A stretch of DNA of 64,000 bases from Aliiglaciecola sp. CAU 1673 (GCF_029223185.1 NZ_JARHUG010000010.1:109607-173606); one strand, 5' to 3'; shown: positions 51,508-61,240, counted from the first letter of the stretch. Numbers and translations are program-made. Notes: generated from the letters alone by a model not told the origin.

Positions 51508-52125
51508 TCAGAGCCAGCGTGGGGTGCTGGCCTGATACTGACGGTAAGCATCGGAAAAGCGCTCCTGTAAGTGCTGCTCTTCAGCCAGGGCCTGGCGATA
51601 CAAGGTGGTCCAGCCCACCAACAAGCAAATTGCGGTGAATACCGAGGGTAAGGCCAGGAAGAAACCCAGCTGCGAGATACCCACACCAACAAACATCGGG
51701 TGGCGAGAGTAGTGATATACGCCTTGTGTGAGGACACGTTCAGGGCCCTGCGGATCGATGCCCGAACGCCACTGACTGCCAAGGTGGAAGTGCACTACCA
51801 GGGTAAATCCAAACCCCATGGTCAGCAAAATCAATCCCATTAACAGCACAGGCAAGGTTTGCAGGGTGGCGGCGACTCCCAGGTAATCGTCCAGTGACGG
51901 ATAAAAGCATCGTAAGACACAGATCAACCAGATGCTGACACGAAAAACACGAAACAGCATATGGTTCCACCAGGTCACACTGCCCCGCCCTCCGGGGTGC
52001 ACCATTGCCCTGGCTTCCGCCTTTTGACGAATAAGGATTCTGGCGGTGTAAAAAGCCGCAACAAAGGTATAAAAACCGGCCAGGTAGTAGCGGGTAAAAT
52101 CAACAAAGGTTAAGGACTGGTCCAT
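51508..52125 (-). CDS. Isoprenylcysteine carboxyl methyltransferase-like membrane protein
   Basis: A 205-aa protein with about five hydrophobic segments and the ICMT/PEMT signature near the C-terminus (QGVYHYSRHPMFVGVG, RYRQALAEEQHL-like end). These methylate lipids or proteins at the membrane with SAM. ATG 52125 (MDQSLTF) leaves a 10-bp gap to the upstream methyltransferase; an extension to 52167 would overlap it. Confidence 0.82.
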   Translation of the reverse strand: MDQSLTFVDFTRYYLAGFYTFVAAFYTARILIRQKAEARAMVHPGGRGSVTWWNHMLFRVFRVSIWLICVLRCFYPSLDDYLGVAATLQTLPVLLMGLILLTMGFGFTLVVHFHLGSQWRSGIDPQGPERVLTQGVYHYSRHPMFVGVGISQLGFFLALPSVFTAICLLVGWTTLYRQALAEEQHLQERFSDAYRQYQASTPRWL

Positions 52126-52135
52126 TATAAAAGCC

Positions 52136-52843
52136 CTACTCAGCAATCTTGCGACATTCAAACCCAATGCGACCGGGTAACAAGGCCTGCTGATGATATT
52201 GCTTGAGGGGTTTTACCTGAAAACCGGCTTGCTGCAACAGTTGCAAAAGCATTTTTTCATCAAAGGCTCTGAGCCGATGAACTTCAATGGATTTGCTGTA
52301 GCCCTTTTCCTCCTTTAGAAAGGCGACTATCTCACGACTTACCAGCGGCCCTTGCTGGCTGACCCTGGAAAACAGGGTGAAATCATCCTGATCATAATAG
52401 TTGCTGGCGGCATAGTCATGATCTGTCCCCAATACATCGAAGACAAATAATCCCTGGGGAGAAAGTGCCTTGAACACCCGCTGAAAAAACACCAACAGGT
52501 CTTGCTGGTTAAAATCGGCCCTGGCCGCCGCATAGCTTAGGATCTCGCCCACCATGCTAATCATATCGCTGTCGGGAATGGCGGTTTCCAGCACATCGCC
52601 CTGGTGAAACTTTCCCCCGGGCAGTTTCTGCCGGCAAAGGGCGAGCATCTCGTTGCTAATATCCATTCCCTGGAGGCTGTGCATTTTGTCTTGCATCAAC
52701 TCAAGCAACACTCCGCTGCCACAGCCCAGGTCCAGCAAGTGCTTATGGTGCGGCTCCATCACCTCCAGCAGGTGGGCAGCAGCAGCTTTTGGCACCTTAT
52801 CAAACCAGCGATCGTGAATAGCTGCCAGAATTTTATCGTACAT
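52136..52843 (-). CDS. Class I SAM-dependent methyltransferase
   Basis: A 235-aa soluble methyltransferase with motif I LLDLGCGSGVLLELM (about residues 37-51), GMDISNEML and FHQGDVLET. The substrate is unknown. ATG 52843 (MYDKILAAIHDRWF) was chosen; the frame opens further to 52924 without a clear ribosome site. It heads a three-gene minus-strand group with the ICMT-like and Rdx genes. Confidence 0.88.
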   Translation of the reverse strand: MYDKILAAIHDRWFDKVPKAAAAHLLEVMEPHHKHLLDLGCGSGVLLELMQDKMHSLQGMDISNEMLALCRQKLPGGKFHQGDVLETAIPDSDMISMVGEILSYAAARADFNQQDLLVFFQRVFKALSPQGLFVFDVLGTDHDYAASNYYDQDDFTLFSRVSQQGPLVSREIVAFLKEEKGYSKSIEVHRLRAFDEKMLLQLLQQAGFQVKPLKQYHQQALLPGRIGFECRKIAE

Positions 52844-53202
52844 GGCTAATCTGCGTCTTTTAGTGTGAGAACCAGATGATGGCTGTTCAGCCCAAGCCCT
52901 TCTTAGACTAGGGTCGGCGGGCAATGATACCCCTGTGGTGCCTGACGCGTTACCGAGGCCAGAGAACCCTGAGGCTCAAGATGAGGCGCAATGCCTTAAA
53001 AGCATCAAAGCAGACATCCACCTTATTTAAAGCGCCAAACTTAACTAATTTTTATTTTAATAAACAGCTATTTAAGCTAAAAGACTGCGAAAAGCTTCAG
53101 TGACGCGCCTGTTAACGTCTATTCTGGCGACACCTTAAACTCGTTTATTTACAGGTCTATCCTCTCACGGCATCCGTTTTTTGAACCAGTCTATGGTGAT
53201 GT
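52844..53202. other. Intergenic region with no recognised signal
   Basis: A 359-bp AT-rich gap that should hold the promoter of the methyltransferase unit on the minus strand. I found no clear -35/-10 pair, no hairpin with a T-tract and no ORF with a Shine-Dalgarno sequence. Confidence 0.5.
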
Positions 53203-54069
53203 TCAAGCCGGGTTATCGCTTTGCAAGCGCTTACGCAACGCCGTAAAAGAAAGCCAATAAAAATCCCCATCCCGACTATAAATCAAATAACGACCATCAT
53301 TGGTAAGAAAAGGGCTGTATTCTCCTTTTGCAGAATTGATCTCATTTCCTAAATTGATCGGCGTCTGCCAGTTATCCCCTTGTTTGAAGCTAACATAGAG
53401 ATCAGTTTCACCATAACCGCCAGGGCGGTTTGAAGAGAACAACATCAGTGTTTCTGCGGCATCCACAAAGGGCTCAAAGTCACTGTATTCGGTATTGACG
53501 GGGGCTGCCAATTTTTTCGCATGGTCATCTTTGGTTGGTTCGACCACAAAAATATTTCCCCGATCCTGCTGATCAAACCGGGCAAAATACAAACGTCCTG
53601 ATGTTGTTGCGTTGGCCACCCACTCGGATTGCTGACTGGAGAAAGGCATGAGTTCAGGCTCGCCCCCCTTTCCATCGTTCCAGGGCATTCGCCAGAGATT
53701 GGCATCCTCGGTCCCTCTTGCAGGCGGGCGTTGGGAGGTGAAATACAGCCATTGACCGTCGGGCGAGAATGCAGGCTCGAGATCGCCTACCTGTAAAAAG
53801 GGAACAGGCTCAACGGCTGACCACTTTTGCTCATCATACCGCGAGGCCAGAATCTGATAGCCCTTCGCCTCCCTGGAAAAGATAGAAAACAGGATGTGCT
53901 GTCCATCGGGATGGATAAACAATCGAAATTCGTGACGCTCGGGCAGGGTTAACACGCCTTCGGCGAAGAGTTCGGGTGCATCACCAGGCAATTGGTTATC
54001 CGGAAAAGGTGAAGCCAATGCGCTTATAGGCCAGACCAACATTGAGACAAGATAGCTTCTTACGTTCAT
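53203..54069 (-). CDS. Exported TolB-like PD40 beta-propeller protein
   Basis: A 288-aa protein with a signal peptide (MNVRSYLVSMLVWPISALA) and several WD40-like/PD40 blades, seen as FSPDGQWLYFTSQRP, MLFSSNRPGGYGETDLYV and FLTNDGRYLIYSRDGD. It lacks the N-terminal TolB domain and so is not TolB. Such proteins are usually periplasmic or surface binding scaffolds. AAGGAG lies before ATG 54069. Confidence 0.85.
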   Translation of the reverse strand: MNVRSYLVSMLVWPISALASPFPDNQLPGDAPELFAEGVLTLPERHEFRLFIHPDGQHILFSIFSREAKGYQILASRYDEQKWSAVEPVPFLQVGDLEPAFSPDGQWLYFTSQRPPARGTEDANLWRMPWNDGKGGEPELMPFSSQQSEWVANATTSGRLYFARFDQQDRGNIFVVEPTKDDHAKKLAAPVNTEYSDFEPFVDAAETLMLFSSNRPGGYGETDLYVSFKQGDNWQTPINLGNEINSAKGEYSPFLTNDGRYLIYSRDGDFYWLSFTALRKRLQSDNPA

Positions 54070-54271
54070 CGTATGTACTCCTTGAGATAACTATCAGCCT
54101 ATCTCTAAATTGCATCGGGTTATACGCCGGCCATCCGCAAAACCGAGCCAATTATCCTGTTTACCGATCTTTGTCTCCCTTACGACGACCAACTTATATG
54201 TGGCTCTGTAAGGGACGTTGCCATTTTCATATAATGTGTTTTTCGATCAGGTTTGCCAAAAGTAAGGCTGT

Positions 54272-54613
54272 ATGAGTAACGAACTTGTCATTGAAGATAT
54301 TATTGAAGGTGACGGCAAAGCCGCGGTTAAAGGTGCGCTAATCACCGCCCATTATCGCGGCACGTTAGATGATGGCACTGAGTTTGATTCCAGCTATGCC
54401 AAAGGCCGGCCTTTTCAAACGGTGCTCTCGGCCAATAAGGTGATCCAGGGCTGGTTTTTGGGCCTGCAAGGCATGAAAGTGGGAGGGAAACGTAGGCTGT
54501 TTGTGCCGGCACATCTGGCTTATGGCGAGCGCCAGGTGGGCGACAAAATCCCCCCGAACAGTAACCTGCTGTTTGAGGTTGAGCTACTGGAAGTCCTAAC
54601 CAGGGATGACTAA
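54272..54613 (+). CDS. FKBP-type peptidyl-prolyl cis-trans isomerase
   Basis: A 113-aa single-domain FKBP without a signal peptide, so cytoplasmic. Family motifs: YRGTLDDGTEFDSSY, VIQGWFLGLQGMKVGGKRR, and HLAYGERQVGDKIPPNSNLLFEVELL. It catalyses X-Pro isomerisation and may chaperone. AAGG lies 6 bases before the ATG. Confidence 0.95.
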   Translation: MSNELVIEDIIEGDGKAAVKGALITAHYRGTLDDGTEFDSSYAKGRPFQTVLSANKVIQGWFLGLQGMKVGGKRRLFVPAHLAYGERQVGDKIPPNSNLLFEVELLEVLTRDD

Positions 54614-54616
54614 AGC

Positions 54617-54640
54617 AAAAGGCGTCGATTGACGCCTTTT
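54617..54640 (+). terminator. Terminator of the FKBP gene (bidirectional form)
   Basis: AAAAGGCGTC and GACGCCTTTT pair around GATT. The A-run and T-run flank the stem, so it can work for both strands. Confidence 0.88.
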
Positions 54641-54649
54641 AAATGATGA

Positions 54650-54668
54650 ATCCCGCTTTCGCGGGGAT
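54650..54668. repeat. Intergenic CCCGC-TTTC-GCGGG hairpin
   Basis: ATCCCGC-tttc-GCGGGGAT is a compact hairpin between the FKBP terminator and the fumarase end. Short hairpins of this shape recur between genes in many proteobacteria; only one copy was seen here. Confidence 0.5.
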
Positions 54669-54720
54669 GGCAGAGAGAACCAGAGATGACTGAGCAAACC
54701 TGGGATTAGACCGTCTAAAA

Positions 54721-54753
54721 ACCTCTGTGCCCTCCGTGTCTCTGTGGTTCAAC
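54721..54753. repeat. CTCTGTG-type imperfect tandem motif
   Basis: Three near copies of the phrase CTCTGTG/CTCCGTG/CTCTGTG lie in 33 bases, directly beside the fumarase stop. Read on the minus strand the sequence is an ACCACAGAGACACGGAGG-type string of a kind seen in many unrelated bacterial genomes. Function unknown. Confidence 0.5.
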
Positions 54754-54754
54754 C

Positions 54755-56284
54755 CTATTTACTTAACGCCGCATCCAGCTCTTCAATCTTGGCTTTCCAA
54801 ATGGCCGGTCCGGTTTCGTGGGCGTTATTGCCCTGGCTATCCACTGCCACCGTTACTGGCATGTCCTTGACCTCGAATTCGTAGATGGCTTCCATCCCCA
54901 AATCCTCAAAGGCGACCACACGGGCCTGCTTAATAGCCTTAGATACAAGGTAGGCTGCCCCGCCCACTGCCATTAAGTAAACCGCCTTGTGCTTGGCGAT
55001 ACTCTTGACGGTAGCCGGACCACGCTCGGCCTTACCAATCATGCCGATAAGGCCGGTTTTCTCCAGCATCATATCGGTGAATTTATCCATCCGGGTGGCG
55101 GTTGTCGGACCGGCAGGGCCCACTACTTCATCGCCCACTGCATCCACCGGACCCACGTAGTAAATAAAGCGGTTGGTCAGATCGACGCCTTCAGGCAGGC
55201 CCTTACCTTCGTCAAGCATGGTCTGGATGCGCTTATGGGCAGCATCGCGGCCGGTCAGCATTTTCCCAGACAGCAGCACGGTTTCCCCGGATTTCCACTC
55301 TTGGATTTCCTCTTTGGTGACGGTGTCCATATTCACACGGCGGGTACTGGCCCCCACTTCCCAGGTCACTTCTGGCCAGTCTTCCAGCTTCGGAACTTCC
55401 AGTTTGGCAGGACCGGTTCCATCCAGATGGAAATGGGCGTGACGGGTCGCCGCACAGTTGGGGATCATGGCCACCGGTTTTGACGCTGCGTGGGTAGGCA
55501 TGGATTTGATCTTCACATCCACCACTGTGGTCAGGCCGCCTAAGCCCTGAGCGCCAATACCTAAGGCATTGACCTTGTTGAAGATATCCAGACGCAGCTT
55601 TTCTTCGGTGGTTTGCGGACCGCGCTCAATCAGCTCCTGAATATCCACCGGATCCATCAGGCTTTCTTTGGCCAGCACTGCGGCTTTTTCGGCGGTGCCG
55701 CCAATACCTATACCCAGCATGCCAGGTGGACACCAACCGGCTCCCATCAGCGGCAGGGTCTTGACCACCCACTCGGCGATATCGTCGCTGGGGTTGAGCA
55801 TCACCATCTTGGATTTATTTTCGGAGCCACCGCCTTTGGCCGCGATCATTACCTCGATATGATCGCCAGGCACCATATCGATATGTACCACAGCCGGGGT
55901 ATTGTCCTTGGTATTCTTACGGGCACCGGCAGGATCGGCAACAATACTGGCACGCAACGGGTTGTCAGGATTCATATAGGCTCGGCGAGTACCTTCATCG
56001 ACCATTTCCTGGACCGTCATATCGGTTTTATCCCAGGTCACACCCATACCGATTTTAACGAAACAGGTCACAATACCGGTGTCCTGGCAAAGCGGACGAT
56101 GGCCCTCGGCCGACATACGGCTGTTAATCAGGATTTGCGCCATGGCGTCTTTGGCGGCTTGGCTTTGCTCTTTCAGATAAGCCTTCTCCACCGCCTTCAC
56201 ATAGTCCAGCGGGTGGTAGTAAGAGATAAACTGTAGGGCATCTTCGATGCTGTCGATAAAATCTTGCTGACGAATAACGGTCAT
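54755..56284 (-). CDS. Class I (iron-sulfur) fumarate hydratase
   Basis: A 509-aa two-domain fumarase that interconverts fumarate and malate in the TCA cycle. The three cluster ligands are Cys66 (PLCQDTG), Cys185 (GAGWCPPG) and Cys277 (IPNCAATRH), with spacing like that of known class I enzymes. The C-terminal beta domain has VGPAGPTTATRMDKF. ATG 56284 (MTVIRQQDF) has GAGG 6 bases upstream; the frame extends 75 codons further with no family character. It is oxygen-sensitive by family. It is divergent from pabB. Confidence 0.95.
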   Translation of the reverse strand: MTVIRQQDFIDSIEDALQFISYYHPLDYVKAVEKAYLKEQSQAAKDAMAQILINSRMSAEGHRPLCQDTGIVTCFVKIGMGVTWDKTDMTVQEMVDEGTRRAYMNPDNPLRASIVADPAGARKNTKDNTPAVVHIDMVPGDHIEVMIAAKGGGSENKSKMVMLNPSDDIAEWVVKTLPLMGAGWCPPGMLGIGIGGTAEKAAVLAKESLMDPVDIQELIERGPQTTEEKLRLDIFNKVNALGIGAQGLGGLTTVVDVKIKSMPTHAASKPVAMIPNCAATRHAHFHLDGTGPAKLEVPKLEDWPEVTWEVGASTRRVNMDTVTKEEIQEWKSGETVLLSGKMLTGRDAAHKRIQTMLDEGKGLPEGVDLTNRFIYYVGPVDAVGDEVVGPAGPTTATRMDKFTDMMLEKTGLIGMIGKAERGPATVKSIAKHKAVYLMAVGGAAYLVSKAIKQARVVAFEDLGMEAIYEFEVKDMPVTVAVDSQGNNAHETGPAIWKAKIEELDAALSK

Positions 56285-56348
56285 GCTCTGCCTCATCGTT
56301 TTTTGCTTATGATTTGGGCGATCGGCGCCTTTGCTTGCGCCTAGACCC

Positions 56349-56376
56349 TTGGTCTTTCTCAGGGTTGCAGTATGAT
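56349..56376 (+). promoter_or_regulatory. Putative promoter of pabB
   Basis: TTGGTC (56349) and TATGAT (56371-56376) are 16 bp apart. The predicted start of transcription near 56383 is upstream of the preferred GTG. Confidence 0.45.
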
Positions 56377-56465
56377 ACCCTGCATTAGCGCCCGCGACCA
56401 TGGGCCAGGCACTGTTGGGCATACCACGGTGCCATCCATGGTTTGCTTTTCGAGACCAATGCACG

Positions 56466-57869
56466 GTGAATCTGCAAAAACTCAATATCGATCCACGTAT
56501 CGAACTCACTCAACTATTTGGCCATTTCAGCGATGAGCCTTGGGCTTTGCTGCTGGACTCTGCCAACAGTGTTCACTTAAACAGCCAGGCCGATATGCTG
56601 CTGGCCCGCCCGTTGGCTCATATCACTACTTATGGGCAGCAAAGCCATGTGGTGCATGGTGAAAATGAACATGCTGCGCAAAGCGAAGACGACCCATTAA
56701 TATTGGTGGAACGCCTACTTAAGCGTTACTTCCCTGATGCCATAGCCGCTTCCAGCCATCCGTCCATTGCCTTTGGCTGTGGTGCGGCCGGATACTTTGC
56801 CTATGACTTAGGGCGGCGTTTTGAACGACTACCCAGTATGGCCAAACAGGAATGCCTGGCACCGGATATGGCAGTGGGCATTTATAGCTGGGCGCTGCTG
56901 CGTCAACGTAACACCGGAGAGTTTTTCTTAGCCTCTCATCCACGCTACCCCGCACCTGCGCCCGAATACTTTGAGACCCTGGCCAAAGAAGTAAAAGCAG
57001 CAGCCCCCTTTGCCTTAACCGGCCCCTGGCAAAGCAATATGAGCAAGACAGAGTACGTGCAGAAACTTGGACGTATTCATGAATACTTGCTATCTGGAGA
57101 CTGCTATCAGGTCAATCTGGCGCAGCGCTTCGATGCCCCTTACGAAGGTGACGAGTGGCAAGCTTATCTGGCTCTCAGAGAAGCCAATAAGGCCCCCTTC
57201 TCCGCCTTTATGCGCCTGGAAAAACAGTGCATCTTGAGTATCTCACCGGAGCGTTTTTTATCGGTCAATCAAGGGAAGGTACAAACCAAGCCCATCAAAG
57301 GCACCCGTCCGCGCGATAAAGATCCTGAGATAGACAGAAGGAGCGCCGAAGAGCTGCTTCACGCGGAAAAAGATCGAGCCGAAAACCTGATGATTGTGGA
57401 CTTGCTTCGAAATGACTTAAGCAAGCACTGTCGCCCAGGCTCGGTACAGGTACCTCATTTGTTTGAAATAGAAAGTTTTCCCGCGGTACACCATTTGGTT
57501 TCGACGGTGGAAGGCAAGCTCAATGCTGATGCCAGTGCATTGGATTTATTGCGTGGGGCATTTCCCGGCGGCTCCATTACCGGCGCACCGAAAATCCGCG
57601 CCATGGAAATTATTGAGGAGTTAGAGCCACATCGACGTCATATCTATTGTGGTAGCATAGGGTATCTGACGCCCACTGGCGAAATGGACACCAGCATCTG
57701 CATTCGCACGCTCTTATGTGAACAAGGCAAACTGTATTGCTGGGCCGGAGGCGGCATTGTGCTGGATTCGGATCCGGAGCTGGAATACCAGGAAACCCTG
57801 CATAAGGTGGATAAGATCCTGCCGGTGCTGGCCGCAATGAAAAATGCCACTGATAACAAGGCAAACTGA
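56466..57869 (+). CDS. pabB: Aminodeoxychorismate synthase component I
   Basis: A 467-aa chorismate-utilising enzyme that makes 4-amino-4-deoxychorismate for folate synthesis. PIKGTRPRDKDP has the Lys that distinguishes PabB from anthranilate synthase (which has Ala there). Other motifs are AFPGGSITGAPKIRAMEIIE, YCGSIGYL and the C-terminal GGGIVLDSDPELEYQE. GTG 56466 gives the distance to PWALLLDS expected from E. coli PabB; an ATG at 56400 is an alternative. It probably continues into the Nudix gene 6 bp downstream. Confidence 0.92.
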   Translation: MNLQKLNIDPRIELTQLFGHFSDEPWALLLDSANSVHLNSQADMLLARPLAHITTYGQQSHVVHGENEHAAQSEDDPLILVERLLKRYFPDAIAASSHPSIAFGCGAAGYFAYDLGRRFERLPSMAKQECLAPDMAVGIYSWALLRQRNTGEFFLASHPRYPAPAPEYFETLAKEVKAAAPFALTGPWQSNMSKTEYVQKLGRIHEYLLSGDCYQVNLAQRFDAPYEGDEWQAYLALREANKAPFSAFMRLEKQCILSISPERFLSVNQGKVQTKPIKGTRPRDKDPEIDRRSAEELLHAEKDRAENLMIVDLLRNDLSKHCRPGSVQVPHLFEIESFPAVHHLVSTVEGKLNADASALDLLRGAFPGGSITGAPKIRAMEIIEELEPHRRHIYCGSIGYLTPTGEMDTSICIRTLLCEQGKLYCWAGGGIVLDSDPELEYQETLHKVDKILPVLAAMKNATDNKAN

Positions 57870-57875
57870 ACACCC

Positions 57876-58445
57876 ATGACCCGAGATGAATTTCTCAATC
57901 GTTTTCATCATCTTCGACAAGTAAGGCCGGAGCCGGACTTCCCTCTGCCAAAACAGGGACTGCCGGCTGCGGTGCTGATCCCACTGATTGACCGTCCGGC
58001 TCTGACCATGCTGTTTACCCGCCGTGCTGCGCACCTTAAACACCATGGCGGCCAAATCAGTTTTCCCGGCGGCCGTCAGGAGCCGCAGGACGAAGATTTA
58101 GTGGTTACGGCATTGCGAGAAACGGAAGAAGAGATTGGCCTACCCCCGACGGAGGTGGAAATTGTTGGTCAGTTAGAGCGCTATCGCACCGTCAGTGGTT
58201 ATGAGGTCACCCCTTTTATTGGCCTAATCAGCCCGCCTTTGGTGCTCGAACCCGATTACAACGAAGTGGCCTCAATTTTCGAAGTGCCCATGAGTTATCT
58301 GATGGATAAGGCTAATCACAATGTACATGTGGTCAATCGAAACGGTTATGCCCACCCCATCTACTTTATTCACTGGCAACAACAGCATATCTGGGGGGCC
58401 ACCGCTGCTTTTGTGCGCAATCTGGCCAATCACATGGATATCTAG
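57876..58445 (+). CDS. nudL: Nudix CoA diphosphatase
   Basis: A 189-aa Nudix hydrolase with the CoA-type signature: MLFTRRAAHLKHHGGQISFP followed by the Nudix box (GGRQEPQDEDL, then TALRETEEEIGL). It cleaves CoA or acyl-CoA to phosphopantetheine and 3',5'-ADP. The upstream LKHHGGQ motif marks the CoAse group. The start lies 6 bp after the pabB stop. Confidence 0.9.
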   Translation: MTRDEFLNRFHHLRQVRPEPDFPLPKQGLPAAVLIPLIDRPALTMLFTRRAAHLKHHGGQISFPGGRQEPQDEDLVVTALRETEEEIGLPPTEVEIVGQLERYRTVSGYEVTPFIGLISPPLVLEPDYNEVASIFEVPMSYLMDKANHNVHVVNRNGYAHPIYFIHWQQQHIWGATAAFVRNLANHMDI

Positions 58446-58609
58446 CATGGTCTGACCAGGCAAGAGCCACTTAACCCTCACGGCAAGTGTCTGACTTTGG
58501 TTACACTTACAGTAATTCGACGATTCACGTTTAAAATCATTCTTTTGGCTTTTGTGCCATAGGTTGTAAATCAACAGCCTGCGTAACGAAAATAATTATT
58601 GAGAACCCT

Positions 58610-59983
58610 ATGATCAGCGTATTCGACATGTTCAAAATCGGCATCGGCCCTTCCAGCTCACACACTGTGGGGCCTATGCGCGCCGCCAAAGCCTTTATCC
58701 AGGATCTGAAAGACCAGGACCTGTTTGAGCGCAGTGACTATATCAAGACCGAACTGTATGGCTCCTTGGGCCAGACCGGCAAAGGCCACGGTACCGGCAA
58801 AGCCATTATGCTGGGCCTTTTGGGCCATGATCCCGAAACCGTGGATGTGGAAGCGGTGGATCAAATGCTGGCCGAGATCGATAAAACCGAAAAACTCAAC
58901 CTCAATGGCGAGAAACTGGTGGCCTTTCCTAAAGAGGGCGCCATTGTCTTTCATCGTCGTAAAACCCTTAAGCTGCATGCTAACGGCTTGACCCTGTTCG
59001 CCTATCAGGGTGAAGAGTTGCTGTTCAGCCAAACCTATTACAGCATCGGCGGCGGCTTTATTATCAAAGAAGAAGACTTTGATGATGAGAAGGCCACCGC
59101 TCTGAAACATGAAGAACAGCCTGTACCCTACCCTTTTGAAAAGGCTGCCGATTTGCTAAAGCACTGCAAAGAGCATGGCATGCGCATCAGCAGTCTGATG
59201 CTCAAGAACGAACAGGTCTTCCAAAGCGAAAAGGCCGTGCGCACCAAGCTCTGGCATATCTGGCAAGTAATGCGTGAGTGTGTGGACAAGGGCATCCAAA
59301 AAGAAGGTATCTTGCCAGGTGGATTAAAGGTCAGCCGCCGTGCCCCAGGGCTTTACCGCAAGCTGCAGAATGAAAAAAGCCAGGACCCCATGGCCGCCAT
59401 GGACTGGGTTAACCTGTTTGCCCTAGCGGTTAACGAGGAAAACGCAGCAGGCAGTCGCGTTGTGACCGCCCCCACCAACGGTGCGGCCGGTATTATTCCT
59501 GCAGTGCTGTGCTACTTCGATAAATTTGTCAGACCGGTGGATGAAGATACCGCCACCCGTTACCTTTTGACCGCTGCCGCCATCGGTATTCTGTATAAGA
59601 AAAACGCCAGTATCTCCGGCGCCGAAGTAGGTTGTCAGGGTGAAGTGGGCGTTGCCTGCTCTATGGCAGCTGGCGCACTAGCCGAAATTATGGGTGGTAG
59701 CGTGGATGGTGTGGAAAACGCCGCCGAGATCGGCATGGAGCATAATCTGGGACTCACCTGCGACCCCGTTGGCGGGTTGGTACAAGTGCCTTGTATCGAG
59801 CGTAATGCCATGGGTGCAGTAAAAGCCATCAACGCCGCCCGCTTGGCCCTGCGTGGCACCGGCGAGCATAAGGTGTCTCTGGATAAGGTGATAAAGACCA
59901 TGTGGGACACCGGCAATGATATGAAATCGAAGTACAAAGAAACCGCGCGCGGAGGATTAGCAGTAAACATTATCGAGTGTTGA
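58610..59983 (+). CDS. sdaA: L-serine ammonia-lyase (iron-sulfur type)
   Basis: A 457-aa enzyme converting L-serine to pyruvate and ammonia. The N-terminal beta domain begins [20 protein letters not shown]; the alpha domain has the cluster cysteines in [19 protein letters not shown] and [19 protein letters not shown]. It is a single-chain SdaA type. No riboswitch-like fold was recognised in the 164 bp upstream. Confidence 0.96.
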   Translation: MISVFDMFKIGIGPSSSHTVGPMRAAKAFIQDLKDQDLFERSDYIKTELYGSLGQTGKGHGTGKAIMLGLLGHDPETVDVEAVDQMLAEIDKTEKLNLNGEKLVAFPKEGAIVFHRRKTLKLHANGLTLFAYQGEELLFSQTYYSIGGGFIIKEEDFDDEKATALKHEEQPVPYPFEKAADLLKHCKEHGMRISSLMLKNEQVFQSEKAVRTKLWHIWQVMRECVDKGIQKEGILPGGLKVSRRAPGLYRKLQNEKSQDPMAAMDWVNLFALAVNEENAAGSRVVTAPTNGAAGIIPAVLCYFDKFVRPVDEDTATRYLLTAAAIGILYKKNASISGAEVGCQGEVGVACSMAAGALAEIMGGSVDGVENAAEIGMEHNLGLTCDPVGGLVQVPCIERNAMGAVKAINAARLALRGTGEHKVSLDKVIKTMWDTGNDMKSKYKETARGGLAVNIIEC

Positions 59984-60149
59984 TTGCTGTTTCTGTATAC
60001 CGGGCATGGAAGCCCAGTCGCCAGCCGAAAGCAAAGAATAGTCATGCCCCTTAGCCGTTTGTCGAAAGAACAGTGTACACCAAGGTGCTAATCAGATTTC
60101 CTCTGCTCATTTGGACGATAATAGGCAGCATCTTTTCAAGGAGTATGTA

Positions 60150-60572
60150 GTGATCTCTTATCAACGCTGCACAAGTTTATCGGGTTCAGCAGGGATAACT
60201 CTTAAAAACATGAGGCCCTATTATGAACACTATTCAGTGGACTGGGATCAGGAAAAGATTCTGCAACAAATTGCTAGTCTGCAGAATTGGGACATTTTGT
60301 GTGCTGGTGAGGTTGTAGGCGCAATTCGCATTGCACTTGAAGGCGATGCTTGTTACTTGCGCGATCTACAAGTCAGTGACACATATCAAAACAGGGGCAT
60401 TGGTGCTAAGGCGCTGGAAGAATCAAGGCGGCTGGCCATTGAATCTGGCGCATCGGAACTGCGCTTGAAAGTGTTCAAGATAAGTCCGGCTCACCATCTT
60501 TATTCAAGAAATGGTTTTGAAGTCTTTGATGAAGATGAAAGGTTCTATTACATGGTGCAAAAGATCTTCTGA
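60150..60572 (+). CDS. GNAT-family N-acetyltransferase
   Basis: A 140-aa acetyltransferase with the acetyl-CoA P-loop YQNRGIGAKALEES and the following SPAHHLYSRNGFEVFDED tail typical of the GNAT fold. GTG 60150 has AAGGAG 6 bases upstream; a TTG at 60111 is less likely. Substrate unknown. It opens a run of small plus-strand genes of accessory type. Confidence 0.85.
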   Translation: MISYQRCTSLSGSAGITLKNMRPYYEHYSVDWDQEKILQQIASLQNWDILCAGEVVGAIRIALEGDACYLRDLQVSDTYQNRGIGAKALEESRRLAIESGASELRLKVFKISPAHHLYSRNGFEVFDEDERFYYMVQKIF

Positions 60573-60664
60573 AAAGCATTCGCAAGCCGCTTCACCATGT
60601 TTGGCTGGACTTCCTTATGCTTTACTTCGCTCGGCCTATTAGGCGGACATTCAAAGGAACTTAG

Positions 60665-61240
60665 ATGACATTCCCTTCCCTGGAAACCGAGCGACTCCTG
60701 CTCACCGAGATTAGTGATGACGACATCGCGGATATTTATTACTTATTTGCTAATCCAACTGTTGTTGAGTTCTACGACTTGGAGACCTTCCATGATCAGG
60801 TCCAGGCTTCCAAACTGATTAACCTGTTTAGATCGAGATACGAAGAAAAATTGGGCATCAGGTGGGCGATAAGGTTAAAAATGTCAGGTCAATTGATAGG
60901 TACCTGTGGGTTTAACTCATGGAATGAAAGAATGCACAATGCCGTTATTGGTTATGACTTGCACTCTGATTTTTGGCGGCAAGGTTATTCAACGGAAGCC
61001 GTTCGCGCCATCATTGTTGCTGCTTTTTCGGGGGAACTACCCTGCGGTAAGTTACATCGAATCCAGGCCGATACGGTTCCAGGAAATTACGCTTCCGAAT
61101 CACTTCTTCGCCGGCTCGACTTTAAGGAAGAAGGGCTTAGACGTGAAGCGGGTTTCTGGAAAGGCCGGTTTCATGACCTTAAATGTTTTGGCTTGCTTGA
61201 ATCCGAATTCAACCTCAACAATCCCTACCCTAATAAATAA
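60665..61240 (+). CDS. RimJ/RimL-like GNAT acetyltransferase
   Basis: A 191-aa acetyltransferase starting TFPSLETERLLLTEIS, with the acetyl-CoA loop DFWRQGYSTEAVRAI and the NYASESLLRRLDFKEEGLRRE stretch of the RimJ/RimL-type group. Substrate unknown. AAGGAAC lies before the ATG. Its stop overlaps the next ATG by one base (TAATG), so the two are coupled. Confidence 0.9.
   Translation: MTFPSLETERLLLTEISDDDIADIYYLFANPTVVEFYDLETFHDQVQASKLINLFRSRYEEKLGIRWAIRLKMSGQLIGTCGFNSWNERMHNAVIGYDLHSDFWRQGYSTEAVRAIIVAAFSGELPCGKLHRIQADTVPGNYASESLLRRLDFKEEGLRREAGFWKGRFHDLKCFGLLESEFNLNNPYPNK

Noticed and set aside
53225..53232. AAGCGCTT, the LacI-type core, near the beta-propeller gene end
   Set aside because: It lies within coding sequence, its flanks are not symmetric, and no promoter is nearby; probably chance.
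60573..60664. Possible integron attC-like site between the two GNAT genes
   Set aside because: There is a TTAGGC-like end but no matching RYYYAAC core or long imperfect inverted repeat, and no integrase. Only a short GCCTATTAGGC palindrome remains.
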